The position numbers were made by a program, and so were the translations under genes. The notes under the pieces are model-generated. The model was given only the letters and a program-made list of their open reading frames with translations, had not been told where the DNA came from and ran no database searches. Source: Gordonia hongkongensis (GTDB lineage: Bacteria > Actinomycetota > Actinomycetes > Mycobacteriales > Mycobacteriaceae). Taken from it: a stretch of DNA of 64,000 bases. The stretch is from assembly GCF_023078355.1 (NCBI RefSeq), contig NZ_CP095552.1:744001-808000 (forward strand), read 5' to 3'. How positions within the stretch are numbered: position 1 is the stretch's first letter; every line of letters begins with the position of its first letter. Positions 8,729 through 17,758 of the stretch are shown here, piece after piece.

Positions 8729-8930
8729 GCGCTCTCCGTAACCCCCCGACGATGATCATTCGATGGGTTGCATTGTTCCGCAAGCGCGTTTCGGCGATGT
8801 TTCCCATCAGGCCGGCGACGCAACACTCGTTGTCGATCTAGAAACCAGCAGTTAACAATCGAAGTGGGAAAGATGGGGAATTCTCCCGATTCGCGCGGCA
8901 GGTCTCGGTCCTTAGATTCGAGGCACGGGT

Positions 8931-8946
8931 CGCACACCGCTGTGCG
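8931..8946. promoter_or_regulatory. Perfect palindrome upstream of the urea-binding protein gene
   Basis: CGCACACCGCTGTGCG has perfect 6-bp arms around a CCGC centre. It lies 67 bp before the ATG of the binding-protein gene, in the region shared with the divergent LuxR regulator. It could be the regulator's operator or another factor's site; no -10/-35 pair could be assigned with confidence nearby. Confidence 0.4.
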
Positions 8947-9012
8947 GCCGGTGACCGATTGATCTCAGACGGCCCGGAGCAGCAACTCCGGCCGACAAGC
9001 CAGGAGTTACCG

Positions 9013-10284
9013 ATGACCACGGACTCTTCACGTGAACGTTCCCGATGGCGCATGACGATGTCGATCACCGCTGTGGCGGTGGCCGGTGTCATGCTGTCCG
9101 CGTGCGGGAGTGCGGCTTCCGACAGTGACAGCGCCGCAGGCCGCGTCGACTGTCTCGATACGAGCGGAGATTCGGTCGCGGTGGGATCGATCAACTCGCT
9201 CAGCGGTGGTACCGCAGTGAGCGAAGTCGTGATCCATGACGCCATCACGCTCGCCGTGGAGCAGATCAACGCGGACGGAGGTGTGCTCGGAAAGCAACTG
9301 CGGCAGATCTCCGAGGACGGTGCCTCCGATCCCGCGATCTTCGCCCAGAAGGCCCAGAAGCTCGTAGCGAGCGACTGTGTCGCAGCAGTTTTCGGCGGAT
9401 ACACCTCTGCCAGCCGGAAGGCGATGCTCCCCGTGTTCGAGGACACCGGTGCGCTGCTCTACTACGGCCAGCAGTACGAGGGGCTGGAGAGCTCTCCGAA
9501 CATCTTCTACACGGGTGCCACGACCAATCAGCAGATCATCCCCTCACTGGACTACCTCCGCGAACAAGGAGTGAAGTCGATCTACCTCGTGGGCAGTGAC
9601 TACGTCTTCCCCCGCACCTCGAACGCGATTGTGCGTGCTTATGCGGAGGAGAACGGAATGACCATCGCCGGTGAGGATTACGCTCCGCTCGGCTCCACCG
9701 ACTTCTCCACGATCGTCAACAAGATCCGTCGATCCGACGCCGATGCCGTGTTCAATGTGGTTGTCGGCGACTCGTTGGCCGCATTCTTCCGCGAGTACAA
9801 CAACGTCGGCCTGAACGCATCGACGATGCCGGTCATGTCGATGTGCGTCGGCGAGGAAGAGGTCAGGAGCATCGGAGCCCAGAATCTCGTCGGTCAGTTG
9901 TCGTCGTGGAATTACTACCAGTCACTGGACAATCCGGTGAACGACGAGTTCGTTGTCGCCTTCAAGGAGCGGTTCGGGTCGTCGAGTGTGACCTCGGACC
10001 CGATGGAGTCGGCCTACACCGCTGTGCACCTGTGGAAGCAGATGGTCGAGAAGGCGGATACGTTCACACCGGAAGAGGTGTCCGCTGCTGCGGCCGGCGT
10101 CAGTTACGAAGCGCCCGAGGGACTGGTCACCGTCGACGGCGAGAACCACCATGTCACCAAGACGGCGCGGATCGGCCGAGTGACCGCAGACGGTCAGTTC
10201 GACGTGGTGTGGAGTTCTGACGGACCGATCGAACCCGACCCTTTCCTCGACAGCTATCCGTGGGCTGAGGGTGTCGGGGCCTGA
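9013..10284 (+). CDS. Urea/short-chain-amide ABC transporter substrate-binding lipoprotein (UrtA-like)
   Basis: 423 residues from the ATG at 9013, with AGGAG at 9002-9006. The signal sequence ends in a lipobox, VAGVMLSAC, so the protein is a lipid-anchored extracytoplasmic receptor. The mature part is the UrtA/FmdD branch of type I periplasmic binding proteins (VAVGSINSLSGGTAVSE, VAAVFGGYTSASRKAMLPV, then LLYYGQQYEGLE). It is followed 43 bp later by the urease operon, which supports urea as ligand. No permease or ATPase genes (urtBCDE) are present on either side, so it either works with a transporter encoded elsewhere or acts as a sensor. Confidence 0.85.
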   Translation: MTTDSSRERSRWRMTMSITAVAVAGVMLSACGSAASDSDSAAGRVDCLDTSGDSVAVGSINSLSGGTAVSEVVIHDAITLAVEQINADGGVLGKQLRQISEDGASDPAIFAQKAQKLVASDCVAAVFGGYTSASRKAMLPVFEDTGALLYYGQQYEGLESSPNIFYTGATTNQQIIPSLDYLREQGVKSIYLVGSDYVFPRTSNAIVRAYAEENGMTIAGEDYAPLGSTDFSTIVNKIRRSDADAVFNVVVGDSLAAFFREYNNVGLNASTMPVMSMCVGEEEVRSIGAQNLVGQLSSWNYYQSLDNPVNDEFVVAFKERFGSSSVTSDPMESAYTAVHLWKQMVEKADTFTPEEVSAAAAGVSYEAPEGLVTVDGENHHVTKTARIGRVTADGQFDVVWSSDGPIEPDPFLDSYPWAEGVGA

Positions 10285-10327
10285 CCTGCGAACCCCAGAC
10301 GTGTCGGCCATCTGAGAGGGAACACCT

Positions 10328-11098
10328 GTGCATCTCACACCGAAGGACGAGGACCGGCTGCTGCTCTTCCTCGCAGCTGAACTCTCACGCAGACGCCGGT
10401 CGCGCGGACTGCGACTGACGTATCCGGAAGCGCGTGCGCTCATCGCCGACGAGGTGGCGGAAGCCGCTCGTGGGGGAGCCAGCGTCTCGGAGGCGGCGGC
10501 ACTCGGTGCGTCGCTCCTCACCGATGACGACGTGGCCCCCGGGGTCGCAGCCCTCCTGGGGTCGGTGCAGGTGGAGGGATTTTTCGACGACGGCCAGAAG
10601 CTCGTGACCGTTCACGACCCGATCCGGCCGGGAACCGGCCCTGCGCCGACGCGACTGGCCGGTGACGAGCACACGCCCGGGGAGTATCTGCTCGTCGACG
10701 AAGACGTCGTGATCAACGACGGGCGGGACACAGCAGCGATCACGGTGGTCAACACCGGTGATCGACCGGTCCAGGTCGGCTCGCACTTCCACTTTTTCGA
10801 GGCCAACCGGGCGCTGCTGTTCGATCGACGGGAAGCCTTCGGGATGCGTCTGGACATCCCGTCGGGCACCGCCGTCCGGTTCGAGCCCGGGGCCGAGCAC
10901 GATGTCGAACTCGTCGCCTTCGGCGGCGAGCGCGTCATCACCGGCCTCAACGACATGACCAACGGCCCAACCGATGTTGCGCTGCCCGCCGCGACGCTAC
11001 GCGACCTGCGCGCAGCGGGATTCCTGGACACGTCCGCGGGAGACGTAACCGGGAGGACCACTTCAGGAGGGGACTATGGTGCAGAGACTGACGCGTAG
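10328..11098 (+). CDS. ureAB: Urease gamma-beta fusion subunit
   Basis: 256 residues, GTG start with a GAGAGGGA site at 10313-10320. Residues 1-95 are the gamma subunit ([34 protein letters not shown]). From about 115 the beta subunit follows ([39 protein letters not shown]). The two are joined in one frame, as in Helicobacter UreA and some actinobacteria and plants. This part builds the scaffold round the nickel-bearing alpha subunit. Its last 23 nt overlap the start of ureC, so the two are translationally coupled. The C-terminal tail after the beta core (about 30 residues) is not conserved in my memory of the family. Confidence 0.93.
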   Translation: MHLTPKDEDRLLLFLAAELSRRRRSRGLRLTYPEARALIADEVAEAARGGASVSEAAALGASLLTDDDVAPGVAALLGSVQVEGFFDDGQKLVTVHDPIRPGTGPAPTRLAGDEHTPGEYLLVDEDVVINDGRDTAAITVVNTGDRPVQVGSHFHFFEANRALLFDRREAFGMRLDIPSGTAVRFEPGAEHDVELVAFGGERVITGLNDMTNGPTDVALPAATLRDLRAAGFLDTSAGDVTGRTTSGGDYGAETDA

Positions 11099-12791
11099 GC
11101 ACTATGCGGAGCTGTTCGGGCCGACGACCGGCGACAGGGTGCGTCTGGCCGACACCGAACTCCTGGCGCGCGTGGAGTCCGACGCCACCGTATACGGCGA
11201 CGAGTCGGTGTTCGGCGGCGGCAAGACCATGCGTGAGGGCATGGCCGTGCACAATGCGATCACGAATGCCGAAGGCGCACTGGACTTCGTGATCACGAAC
11301 GTCCTCATCATCGATGCTGTGCTGGGGATTCGTAAGGCCGACATCGGGATCAAGGACGGGCGCATTGCCGGCATCGGCAAGTCCGGCAACCCCGCCACCA
11401 TGGATGGGGTCGATGCCGAGCTGGTGATCGGAGCCGGCACCGACATCCGTTCGGGTGAAGGCATGATCGCGACCGCGGGAGCCATCGACGTCCACGTGCA
11501 CTTCGACAGCGCCGGACTGGTCGAGGAAGCCATCTCGAGCGGTATCACCACCATGATCGGTGGGGGCCTGGGTCCGGTCACGGTGGGGATCACCAGCTCG
11601 GGGCCACATAATCTGGCAAGGATGCTTCGGGCAGCAAAGGCATTCCCGATGAACTTCGGATTCATCGCGAACGGAAGTGCCGCATCCACAGCACCGTTGA
11701 TCGAGCAGGGACTCGCCGGTGCGATCGGATACAAGATCCACGAGGACTGGGGTGCGACGCCGGCATCGATCCGCGCCTCGCTCGACGCGGGCGACGAACT
11801 CGACCTACAGGTGCAGATCCACAGTGACACCCTGAACGAGTCGGGCTTCTATGAGGACACCATGCGCGCAATCGGTGGCCGCACGATCCACACCTATCAC
11901 GCCGAAGGTGCGGGCGGTGGACACGCCCCGGACATCATGCGGGTCGTGGGTGAGCCGAATTGCCTTCCGTCGTCCACGAATCCGACCAACCCGTATACGC
12001 TCAACACCTTCGACGAGCATCTCGACATGGTCATGGTGTGCCATCACCTCAATGCGCGGATACCGGAGGATGTGGCTTTCGCCGAGTCGCGTATCCGGCG
12101 AGAGACGATCGCCGCCGAGGACGTCCTGCACGATCTTGGCGCCATCTCCGCGATCGGCTCGGACTCGCAAGGGATGGGCCGCATCGGCGAAACCATCGCC
12201 CGTACATGGCAACTCGCCTCGCACATGCGCGCCACGCGTGGGCCGTTGCCGGACGACGCCGGTACCGGCGCGGACAATCAGCGCATCTTGCGTTACATCG
12301 CCAAGCTGACGTTGAATCCGGCGAAGATGTTCGGCATCGACCACGAGGTCGGCTCGCTGGAGCCCGGCAAGCTCGCCGACATCGTGCTGTGGGAGCCGAA
12401 GTTCTTCGGTATCCGTCCAGAAGTGGTGTTCAAAGGTGGCTTCCCGGCGTGGTCGGTGATGGGCGAATCGAACGCCTCGCTGATGACCTGCGAACCGCTG
12501 AAGTATCGCCCGCAATGGGCGGCTTTCGGCAAGTCGCCGGTTGACGTGTCGGTCAACTTCGTCGGACGTGCGGCCCTCGACTCGGGCCTCGGGGAACGAC
12601 TCGGCCTCGACACCCCGCTGATCGGCTGCACGGGATCGAGGGCCTTGACCAAGGCGGACTTCGTCCACAACGACCACCTGCCCGAGATCTCCATCGAACC
12701 CGATACCTACCGAGTGGTGGTGAACGGGGAGATCTGCACGAGCACACCGATGTCGAGCGTCCCGCTCGGACGCCGGTACACGCTCAAATAG
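11076..12791 (+). CDS. ureC: Urease alpha subunit (catalytic)
   Basis: 571 residues; hydrolyses urea to ammonia and carbamate at a dinickel site. All ligands and catalytic residues are visible: His140/His142 (DVHVHF), carbamylated Lys220 and His222 (GYKIHEDWG), His249, His275 ([12 protein letters not shown]), the flap Cys322-His323 (VCHHLN) and Asp363 (SDSQGMGR). Compared with the Klebsiella enzyme as I recall it, the loop between His142 and Lys220 is about three residues shorter, and GYK replaces the usual GLK, so this is a divergent but apparently active urease. It overlaps ureAB by 23 nt and is followed by the accessory genes. Confidence 0.95.
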   Translation: MVQRLTRRHYAELFGPTTGDRVRLADTELLARVESDATVYGDESVFGGGKTMREGMAVHNAITNAEGALDFVITNVLIIDAVLGIRKADIGIKDGRIAGIGKSGNPATMDGVDAELVIGAGTDIRSGEGMIATAGAIDVHVHFDSAGLVEEAISSGITTMIGGGLGPVTVGITSSGPHNLARMLRAAKAFPMNFGFIANGSAASTAPLIEQGLAGAIGYKIHEDWGATPASIRASLDAGDELDLQVQIHSDTLNESGFYEDTMRAIGGRTIHTYHAEGAGGGHAPDIMRVVGEPNCLPSSTNPTNPYTLNTFDEHLDMVMVCHHLNARIPEDVAFAESRIRRETIAAEDVLHDLGAISAIGSDSQGMGRIGETIARTWQLASHMRATRGPLPDDAGTGADNQRILRYIAKLTLNPAKMFGIDHEVGSLEPGKLADIVLWEPKFFGIRPEVVFKGGFPAWSVMGESNASLMTCEPLKYRPQWAAFGKSPVDVSVNFVGRAALDSGLGERLGLDTPLIGCTGSRALTKADFVHNDHLPEISIEPDTYRVVVNGEICTSTPMSSVPLGRRYTLK

Positions 12792-12800
12792 GAGGAGAGC

Positions 12801-13427
12801 ATGAGTTCGGATCCGATCCGTATCGGAATCGGCGGACCGGTCGGCTCCGGCAAGACCAGGCTGGTCGAGTCGTTGGTCCCCGTCCTCACAGAACGCGGGG
12901 TCGATCTCGCAGTGATCACCAATGACCTGGTGACCGACGAGGACGCCCAGCGTGTACGACGCAGCGGCATCATCGACCCCGCGCGGGTCCGAGCCGTCGA
13001 GACCGGTGCGTGCCCGCACACCGCGATCCGCGAGGACCCATCGGTCAATCTGGCCGCCGTGGATGACCTGGCGGCTGCCTACCCAGGCCTCGACGCGGTG
13101 CTGATCGAGTCCGGCGGAGACAATCTCGCTGCCACGTTCAGCAGTGATCTCGTCGACTACTGGATCTTCGTCATCGACACCGCCGCCGGCGACGACATCC
13201 CGCGGAAGCAGGGTATCGGCCTTCTGCAGGCTGACCTGCTCCTGGTGAACAAGATCGATCTCGCCGAGATGGTCGGAGCCGACCTGGATCGCATGCGACA
13301 CGACTGTTCGGTTGCCCGGCCGAGTAAACCCACACTGTTCACCGACCTACGGCATCAGGTGGGCGTTGTCGAGGTGGCCGACGAGATAGTCAAGGGAGCA
13401 ATGCTTCCCACGCCGCCGAAGGCATGA
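12801..13427 (+). CDS. ureG: Urease accessory GTPase UreG
   Basis: 208 residues. P-loop GGPVGSGKT at 11-19, the nickel-binding Cys-Pro-His in [26 protein letters not shown] (switch region) and the NKID guanine motif ([11 protein letters not shown]) are all present. UreG uses GTP to deliver nickel to apo-urease with UreD, UreE and UreF. AGGAGAG at 12791-12797 serves as ribosome site. The gene starts 9 nt after ureC and its end overlaps ureD by 4 nt (ATGA). Its place directly after ureC, before D, E and F, is unusual. Confidence 0.95.
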   Translation: MSSDPIRIGIGGPVGSGKTRLVESLVPVLTERGVDLAVITNDLVTDEDAQRVRRSGIIDPARVRAVETGACPHTAIREDPSVNLAAVDDLAAAYPGLDAVLIESGGDNLAATFSSDLVDYWIFVIDTAAGDDIPRKQGIGLLQADLLLVNKIDLAEMVGADLDRMRHDCSVARPSKPTLFTDLRHQVGVVEVADEIVKGAMLPTPPKA

Positions 13428-14266
13428 TCGAACCGGGGGTTCTCGATGTCGACGTGGTCGCCGATGTTCGCGGAAGGACTCGGGTGCGGCATCTGCGGCA
13501 GGCCTACCCGCAACGGGTCACCACACCGCTGTATGTCGACGTCGACCCACGGATCGCCTATCTCTGCGTACAGAATCCGTCCGGGGGGATCTTCGCCGAC
13601 GACTCGTTGCACACGACTGTGGCGGCCGGCCCCGGCAGCCATCTCCTGTTCACGTCCCAGGCGGCAACCCAGGTGTTCGACGGGCACGACGGACCGGGGG
13701 CAACCCACCACCAACGGATCCGGGTCACAGATCGATCGGTGGTCGAGTTCGTACCGCGCGAGATCATTCCGCAGGCCGACTCCCGGTTCGCTCAGTACAC
13801 CGAGATCGACGTCCGGGGTTCGGGGCTCTTCGTCGGATGGGAGATGCTCGCTTCCGGGCGGATCGGCCGTGGGGAGCGGTTCCGGTACCGGTCTCTCGTC
13901 TGCCGGACCACGGTGCGGGTCGACGGTGAGGTCGTTGCGCGGGACGCGCTTCGGTTCAGTCGACCCGAAGGGCGGGTCGACGACGCCGGTTCGCTGCCGG
14001 AGCGGCTGATCGGCGCGAACTACTGCGCTACGTTGCTGGTAGTAGCTCCCACGAGAAGCACCGGTGCATTACAGAATGCACTGCAATCGGCCCTGGACGC
14101 GTTGGATGTGGTCAGCGGCGTCAGCGCACTGCCGGGCGAGAGTGGTGCGATCGTGCGCGTGCTCGGCACGAGAGCACCCGCGATGCGTGAGGCGCTCGCC
14201 GTGTGTCTGGCGTCAATCCGGTCCGAACTGTTGATGCTGGCACCGCCCCCAAGGCGATTGATCTGA
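13424..14266 (+). CDS. ureD: Urease accessory protein UreD (UreH)
   Basis: 280 residues, close to the usual length. Recognisable UreD features are [14 protein letters not shown], a [11 protein letters not shown] motif, [15 protein letters not shown] and [15 protein letters not shown]. UreD is the scaffold that binds apo-urease and carries nickel through an internal tunnel with UreF and UreG. It is coupled to ureG by an ATGA overlap. The C-terminal third ([15 protein letters not shown]) is variable in the family. Confidence 0.9.
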   Translation: MIEPGVLDVDVVADVRGRTRVRHLRQAYPQRVTTPLYVDVDPRIAYLCVQNPSGGIFADDSLHTTVAAGPGSHLLFTSQAATQVFDGHDGPGATHHQRIRVTDRSVVEFVPREIIPQADSRFAQYTEIDVRGSGLFVGWEMLASGRIGRGERFRYRSLVCRTTVRVDGEVVARDALRFSRPEGRVDDAGSLPERLIGANYCATLLVVAPTRSTGALQNALQSALDALDVVSGVSALPGESGAIVRVLGTRAPAMREALAVCLASIRSELLMLAPPPRRLI

Positions 14267-14277
14267 GAGGACACCCC

Positions 14278-14799
14278 ATGACCACTGAATCCACCGAGCA
14301 GGCGCGGGAAGTGACCCACCTCCTGGGACGTGAGTGTGATGAAGAGTTCCACGGACGTCGACTCGACCTCGTCGAGATCGGTTGGGGGGACGCGCGTAAG
14401 CACCGACAGATGCTCACGACCGCATCGGGATCGACGGTGCGGCTCCGCCTCCCACGAGGTTCCTTTCTCGACGACGGCGCGGTCCTGGCCGACGACGGCG
14501 AGACCATCACCGTGGTACGTCGTGCTGCCGAGCCCGCCATCGTCGTCGACTTCGATGCCAACGGCGGACCCGACGGTGCGCGGCGAATGCTGTTGCTGGG
14601 TTATCTGCTGGGCAACCAGCATGCCCCGCTGGATGTCTCGGCGCACCAGGTGTCGACGCCGCTGATGACGAGCGCGACGACCGCGAAGGACACCCTCGCC
14701 GCACTGCGTCTGCAGGGTGTGGTGGCCGACGTCCCGCTCGCCTCACACGGATGGTCGAACACGTCGGCCGATCATCACCATCATCACCATCATGACTGA
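14278..14799 (+). CDS. ureE: Urease nickel metallochaperone UreE with natural C-terminal His tail
   Basis: 173 residues from the ATG at 14278 (GAGAGGA upstream at 14264-14270). The N-terminal peptide-binding domain (DEEFHGRRLDLVEIGWGDARKH) and the C-terminal metal-binding domain (DGARRMLLLGYLLGNQHAPL, with the metal His in GNQHAP) match UreE. The protein ends in seven consecutive histidines and Asp, like the His-rich tail of Klebsiella UreE that stores extra nickel. The last 8 nt overlap the start of ureF, and the His codons (CATCAC repeats) lie just before the ureF start codon. Nickel donor to UreG. Confidence 0.92.
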   Translation: MTTESTEQAREVTHLLGRECDEEFHGRRLDLVEIGWGDARKHRQMLTTASGSTVRLRLPRGSFLDDGAVLADDGETITVVRRAAEPAIVVDFDANGGPDGARRMLLLGYLLGNQHAPLDVSAHQVSTPLMTSATTAKDTLAALRLQGVVADVPLASHGWSNTSADHHHHHHHD

Positions 14800-15562
14800 T
14801 CGACCCGTCATCAGTTGCTGCCCGAGGACCGCGATCGACTCCGCTGTGTCCGATTGCTCTGTGCCCGATTCCTTCGCGGCGGCCGTCGGCTGGCTGAACC
14901 TGCACGACAGCGCTTTTCCCGCGGGCCGTCTGGTCCACAGCAACGGCGTCGAGAGCTGGCTGCGTGCGTTTCCCGACGCCGGGCCCGATCAGATCGTCGA
15001 GCTCGTCGTGGATTACGTGGCGACCTCGGTCGCGACACTCGATGCGGTTGTCGGTGTCCACGCTTGGGCGAGTGACGATCTCGCGATGCTCACGGGCCTC
15101 GATCGGGAGTTGCTCAGCTACAAGACCTCGGAGAACGCGCGAGACGCGTCGCTCAAGCCGGGGCGTCAGCTCGCCGACGCCGCAGCTCGTGTCGGGATGA
15201 TCTGCGGAGTGCCGGACTGTGCTCGCGCGGATTACCTGCGCGCGGTGTCGTCGGCGAATGCACCGGGCAATCTGGCCGTCGTCGAAGCCGTGGTCCAGGC
15301 GGGACTCGGGATCGACCGGCGCATCGCGACCCTGGGGACGCTGCGTTCGTCGATGGCATCCGCGTTCAGCGCGTGCGTACGTCTCGGCAGGCTCGGTTCG
15401 CTGGGCGCACAGCGTGCACTGGTGGCGGCGACACCCGCTCTCGTCGACCTTGCCGCCGACGTCGAGCGGGCTCCGCTCGACGCGCTGAGCTCCAGCAGCT
15501 TCGCGCTCGAGCTATACGGCATGCGACATGCACAGATGTCGCCTCGGCTCTTCGCCAGCTGA
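14792..15562 (+). CDS. ureF: Urease accessory protein UreF
   Basis: 256 residues from the ATG at 14792, overlapping the ureE stop. The helical UreF fold is shown by WLNLHDSAFPAGRLVHSNGVE (the family's SFPVGGFSHSYGLE-like motif), then LDRELLSYKTSENARDASLK and GRQLADAAARV. UreF forms the UreD-UreF-UreG complex and acts as checkpoint for GTP hydrolysis. It carries a 30-residue N-terminal extension with two Cys pairs' worth of cysteines (ISCCPR, SDCSV) that I do not recall from standard UreF. A downstream start at 14860 (GTG, VPDSFAAAV) is possible. Confidence 0.88.
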   Translation: MTDRPVISCCPRTAIDSAVSDCSVPDSFAAAVGWLNLHDSAFPAGRLVHSNGVESWLRAFPDAGPDQIVELVVDYVATSVATLDAVVGVHAWASDDLAMLTGLDRELLSYKTSENARDASLKPGRQLADAAARVGMICGVPDCARADYLRAVSSANAPGNLAVVEAVVQAGLGIDRRIATLGTLRSSMASAFSACVRLGRLGSLGAQRALVAATPALVDLAADVERAPLDALSSSSFALELYGMRHAQMSPRLFAS

Positions 15563-15565
15563 TGC

Positions 15566-15585
15566 AGCCGGACTTGGATCCGGCT
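15566..15585. terminator. Hairpin between convergent ureF and thioesterase genes
   Basis: AGCCGGA at 15566-15572 and TCCGGCT at 15579-15585 form a 7-bp stem with a 6-nt loop, 3 nt after the ureF stop and overlapping the thioesterase stop codon. There is no T-run. It may act as a bidirectional terminator for the two convergent genes. Confidence 0.45.
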
Positions 15586-16048
15586 ACCGGAACACGATGC
15601 AGGTGGTGGTCCCATGGGCGACGAGTTTGCCGTCGGCGGAGAACACCTTGCCCTCGGCGGTCGCGGTGGTGCGACCGGCGTGGATGACGGTACCCACGCC
15701 GGTCAGCTCCCCGGCGTCCACGGCGACCGAGCGGATGTAGTTCACCTTCAGCTCCAGCGTCGTGTAGCCGACCCCGGCGGGCAGGGTGGTGTGGACGGCG
15801 CACCCCATCACCGAGTCCAACAGCGTGGCGCAGATGCCGCCGTGGACGGTGCCGAGGGGGTTGGCGAAGTCGGGCTGCGGAGTCACGGCGAAGGTGACCG
15901 CGCCCTCGTCGATCTGCTTGGGCACCATGCCCAGGAGGCGGCCGATGCTCGGACGGTCGGAGCCCGCGCCGCCCGCCTGCCAGGCTCGCAGCAGCTCGAG
16001 TCCGGACATGGCGGTGGGGTCGGTGGGTGCGTCGGTCGTGGTCGTCAT
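15584..16048 (-). CDS. PaaI-type hotdog-fold thioesterase
   Basis: 154 residues from the ATG at 16048; an ATG at 16066 would lie inside the operator and is less likely. The hotdog-domain signature is clear: PDFANPLGTVHGGICATLLDSV (HGG motif), then GYTTLELKVNYIRSV. Such enzymes cleave acyl-CoA thioesters, often aryl-acyl or medium-chain. It is divergent from a TetR gene, and three matching 16-bp motifs fill the gap between them, so it is very likely repressed by that regulator. The start codon lies only 4 nt from the first motif. Substrate unknown. Confidence 0.85.
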   Translation of the reverse strand: MTTTTDAPTDPTAMSGLELLRAWQAGGAGSDRPSIGRLLGMVPKQIDEGAVTFAVTPQPDFANPLGTVHGGICATLLDSVMGCAVHTTLPAGVGYTTLELKVNYIRSVAVDAGELTGVGTVIHAGRTTATAEGKVFSADGKLVAHGTTTCIVFR

Positions 16049-16051
16049 GAC

Positions 16052-16180
16052 TATGCATGGTTGCATACTCCGCCGTGATTATGAAGGTCTGCATACTGGC
16101 GAGGCCGCGCCGCATACGGGATGACCTCGGCCGATGCTATGTATGCTGGCCACGACATCGGTTGTATGAGGGTCGGCATA
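16052..16180. promoter_or_regulatory. Three 16-bp TetR-type operator motifs in the divergent thioesterase/tetR region
   Basis: TATGCATGGTTGCATA at 16052-16067 is a perfect inverted repeat (TATGCA/TGCATA). TATGAAGGTCTGCATA at 16080-16095 and TATGAGGGTCGGCATA at 16165-16180 have the same length and share the form TATG-N7/8-GCATA with a common GGT centre. The first two are next to the thioesterase start; the third is 15 bp before the tetR ATG. This layout suits repression of both genes by the TetR protein. Confidence 0.7.
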
Positions 16181-16195
16181 GGAGTTGTTTGCTGC

Positions 16196-16804
16196 ATGGC
16201 GTCACATCCCGCCGAGTCCGTGATCACCGGCGCGGACGACCGCGGCCCCCGCGAACGCATGGTCGTGCACGCGGCCGATCTGATCGGCCGCGACGGGGTC
16301 GCCGCCACCTCCATCGGCGACGTGATCTCGGCGAGTTCCGCACCACGGGGATCGATCTACCACCATTTTCCGGGCGGTAAGACCCAACTGATGACCGAAG
16401 CCGTCCGGTACGCCGGTGAGTTCATCGCCGAACGCATCGGGCGTCCGACCACGATGACCCCGGCGGACACGGTGCGCGAGATCGGCGGGGTGTGGCGGCG
16501 ACTACTGGTCAACACCGACTTCCAGTTCGGCTGCCCCGTGCTGGCCGGCGGACTCGCCCGCCGCAGCGAACCCGCGGTGGCGGACGCATCCGCCGAAATC
16601 CTGCAGCGCTGGGCCGACCTGGTCACCGCGCGGCTGGTGGTCGACGGCGTCGACAGCGACCGTGCCGACTCACTGGCCAACCTCATCATCGCGGCGGTCG
16701 AGGGAGCGGTCGGGCTGTGCCAGACGCGGCGCAGCGTCGAACCCCTCGATCGCGTCATCGCCGAACTGGCGAGCCTCTGCGACGCGGCCGTCGATCGGGT
16801 CTGA
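16196..16804 (+). CDS. TetR-family regulator (LmrA/YxaF-like)
   Basis: 202 residues from the ATG at 16196, with AGGAG at 16180-16184; an upstream ATG at 16121 would run through two operator-like stretches. The N-terminal HTH is ERMVVHAADLIGRDGVAATS, IGDVISASSAPRGSIYHHFP, and the LmrA/YxaF-type ligand domain follows (GCPVLAGGLARRSEPAVAD, LVTARLVVDGVDSDRA). It probably binds the three 16-bp motifs upstream, repressing itself and the divergent PaaI-type thioesterase. An acyl-CoA or aromatic ligand would fit but is not shown. Confidence 0.85.
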   Translation: MASHPAESVITGADDRGPRERMVVHAADLIGRDGVAATSIGDVISASSAPRGSIYHHFPGGKTQLMTEAVRYAGEFIAERIGRPTTMTPADTVREIGGVWRRLLVNTDFQFGCPVLAGGLARRSEPAVADASAEILQRWADLVTARLVVDGVDSDRADSLANLIIAAVEGAVGLCQTRRSVEPLDRVIAELASLCDAAVDRV

Positions 16805-16942
16805 TCCGGGGCGAGACGTTGGACACAGGTGTGCTCCGTTAGTAGGTTCACCATGTCGTCACCGCCGTGGTGGCGTCTGGCCTGTATCCGTTCATCGTCG
16901 GGGCGGGCTCGAATCGGTGGGTGAGCTCGGGGAGGTTGCGCC

Positions 16943-17620
16943 ATGACGCCGGTCTTCCGGCATGCGCTGGGTTCGGACTTCGACCGTCTGCATCCCAACG
17001 TCGCATGGCGCTACGGCATCGACTCGACTTCCGGTGTCGCGCAGGTCTGTAGCGGAATCTACGAGTCGGTCTACGTGTCGTCGGCGCTGCCGCCGCCCGC
17101 CCTGTGGCATTACGCCAAGCGCAATGCGCTGCCCTCGAAGACCAGTCGCATGGTGCCGTTCACCCAGGGTTACTACTGCTACTCCGACGAGCTGGGGCGC
17201 GAGTCGCTCGCGGTGCTGCGGAACTTCCAGTACACGACCGGCCCGCGCAAGCTGAATTCCCTGCTGGTGGCCGGGCGCACGGGCCTGGTCGACTACTTCG
17301 GCGACGGCCCCGAGTTCCTGTATCCGATCGAGCCGTCGGTGACGCGATCCGGCGAACTGCTGCTCGAGAGCGGACCGATGCGCTGGCTCGGACGCGGACC
17401 CAAGGTCGGGATGAAGGGGCTGTTCACCGCTCAGATGAAGTACATCGAGGGGTGGGACGAGAAACGGGATCGATTCCGCTGCGACGCGACCGTCCGCAAC
17501 CCCCTCATCGGCGAGATCATGCACTTCCGCGGCTGGTTCACCGCCGTCGACCAGGCGTGCTCGTTGCGTGACATCCCGGACGAGGCGTGGCCGGTCAACC
17601 TGGTCGACCGCGAGAGCTGA
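16943..17620 (+). CDS. DUF4166-like protein
   Basis: 225 residues, no signal peptide or membrane segment. FRHALGSDFDRLHPNVAWRY at the start, a CSGIYESVYV stretch, then beta-rich VPFTQGYYCYSDELGRESLA, RTGLVDYFGDGPEFLYPIEP and FRCDATVRNPLIGEI resemble DUF4166 proteins common in mycobacteria and relatives. Their function is not known to me; a beta-barrel lipid- or small-molecule-binding role is possible. It begins 138 bp after the TetR gene and is followed by three short tandem repeats. Confidence 0.6.
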   Translation: MTPVFRHALGSDFDRLHPNVAWRYGIDSTSGVAQVCSGIYESVYVSSALPPPALWHYAKRNALPSKTSRMVPFTQGYYCYSDELGRESLAVLRNFQYTTGPRKLNSLLVAGRTGLVDYFGDGPEFLYPIEPSVTRSGELLLESGPMRWLGRGPKVGMKGLFTAQMKYIEGWDEKRDRFRCDATVRNPLIGEIMHFRGWFTAVDQACSLRDIPDEAWPVNLVDRES

Positions 17621-17628
17621 ACGGTTCG

Positions 17629-17700
17629 ATCCAGGGCGACTCCGTCGCGGCGATCCAGGGCGACTCCGTCGCGGCAATCCAGGGCGACTCCGTCGCGGCT
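17629..17700. repeat. Three tandem 24-bp repeats
   Basis: Three consecutive copies at 17629-17652, 17653-17676 and 17677-17700, differing only in the last base. Each holds GCGACTCCGTCGC, a 5-bp stem with a TCC loop, so the array would give three small hairpins just after the DUF4166 stop codon. It may help end transcription; it is not a CRISPR, as there are no spacers. Confidence 0.85.
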
Positions 17701-17758
17701 CGACACAGCCTCGACAGTTCGTTGCATAGGCGGAACGGGCGCGCGGTAGGTTCAGCGC

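Noticed and set aside
8850..8880. GlnR-type nitrogen-control box near GTTAAC-N6-AGTGG
   Set aside because: Does not match the GTnAC-N6-GnAAC form well enough to call.
14773..14796. Suspected cloning His-tag
   Set aside because: It is in frame at the end of a native UreE inside an intact operon, and natural His tails are known for UreE.
17629..17700. Possible CRISPR
   Set aside because: Direct tandem copies with no spacers and no cas genes.
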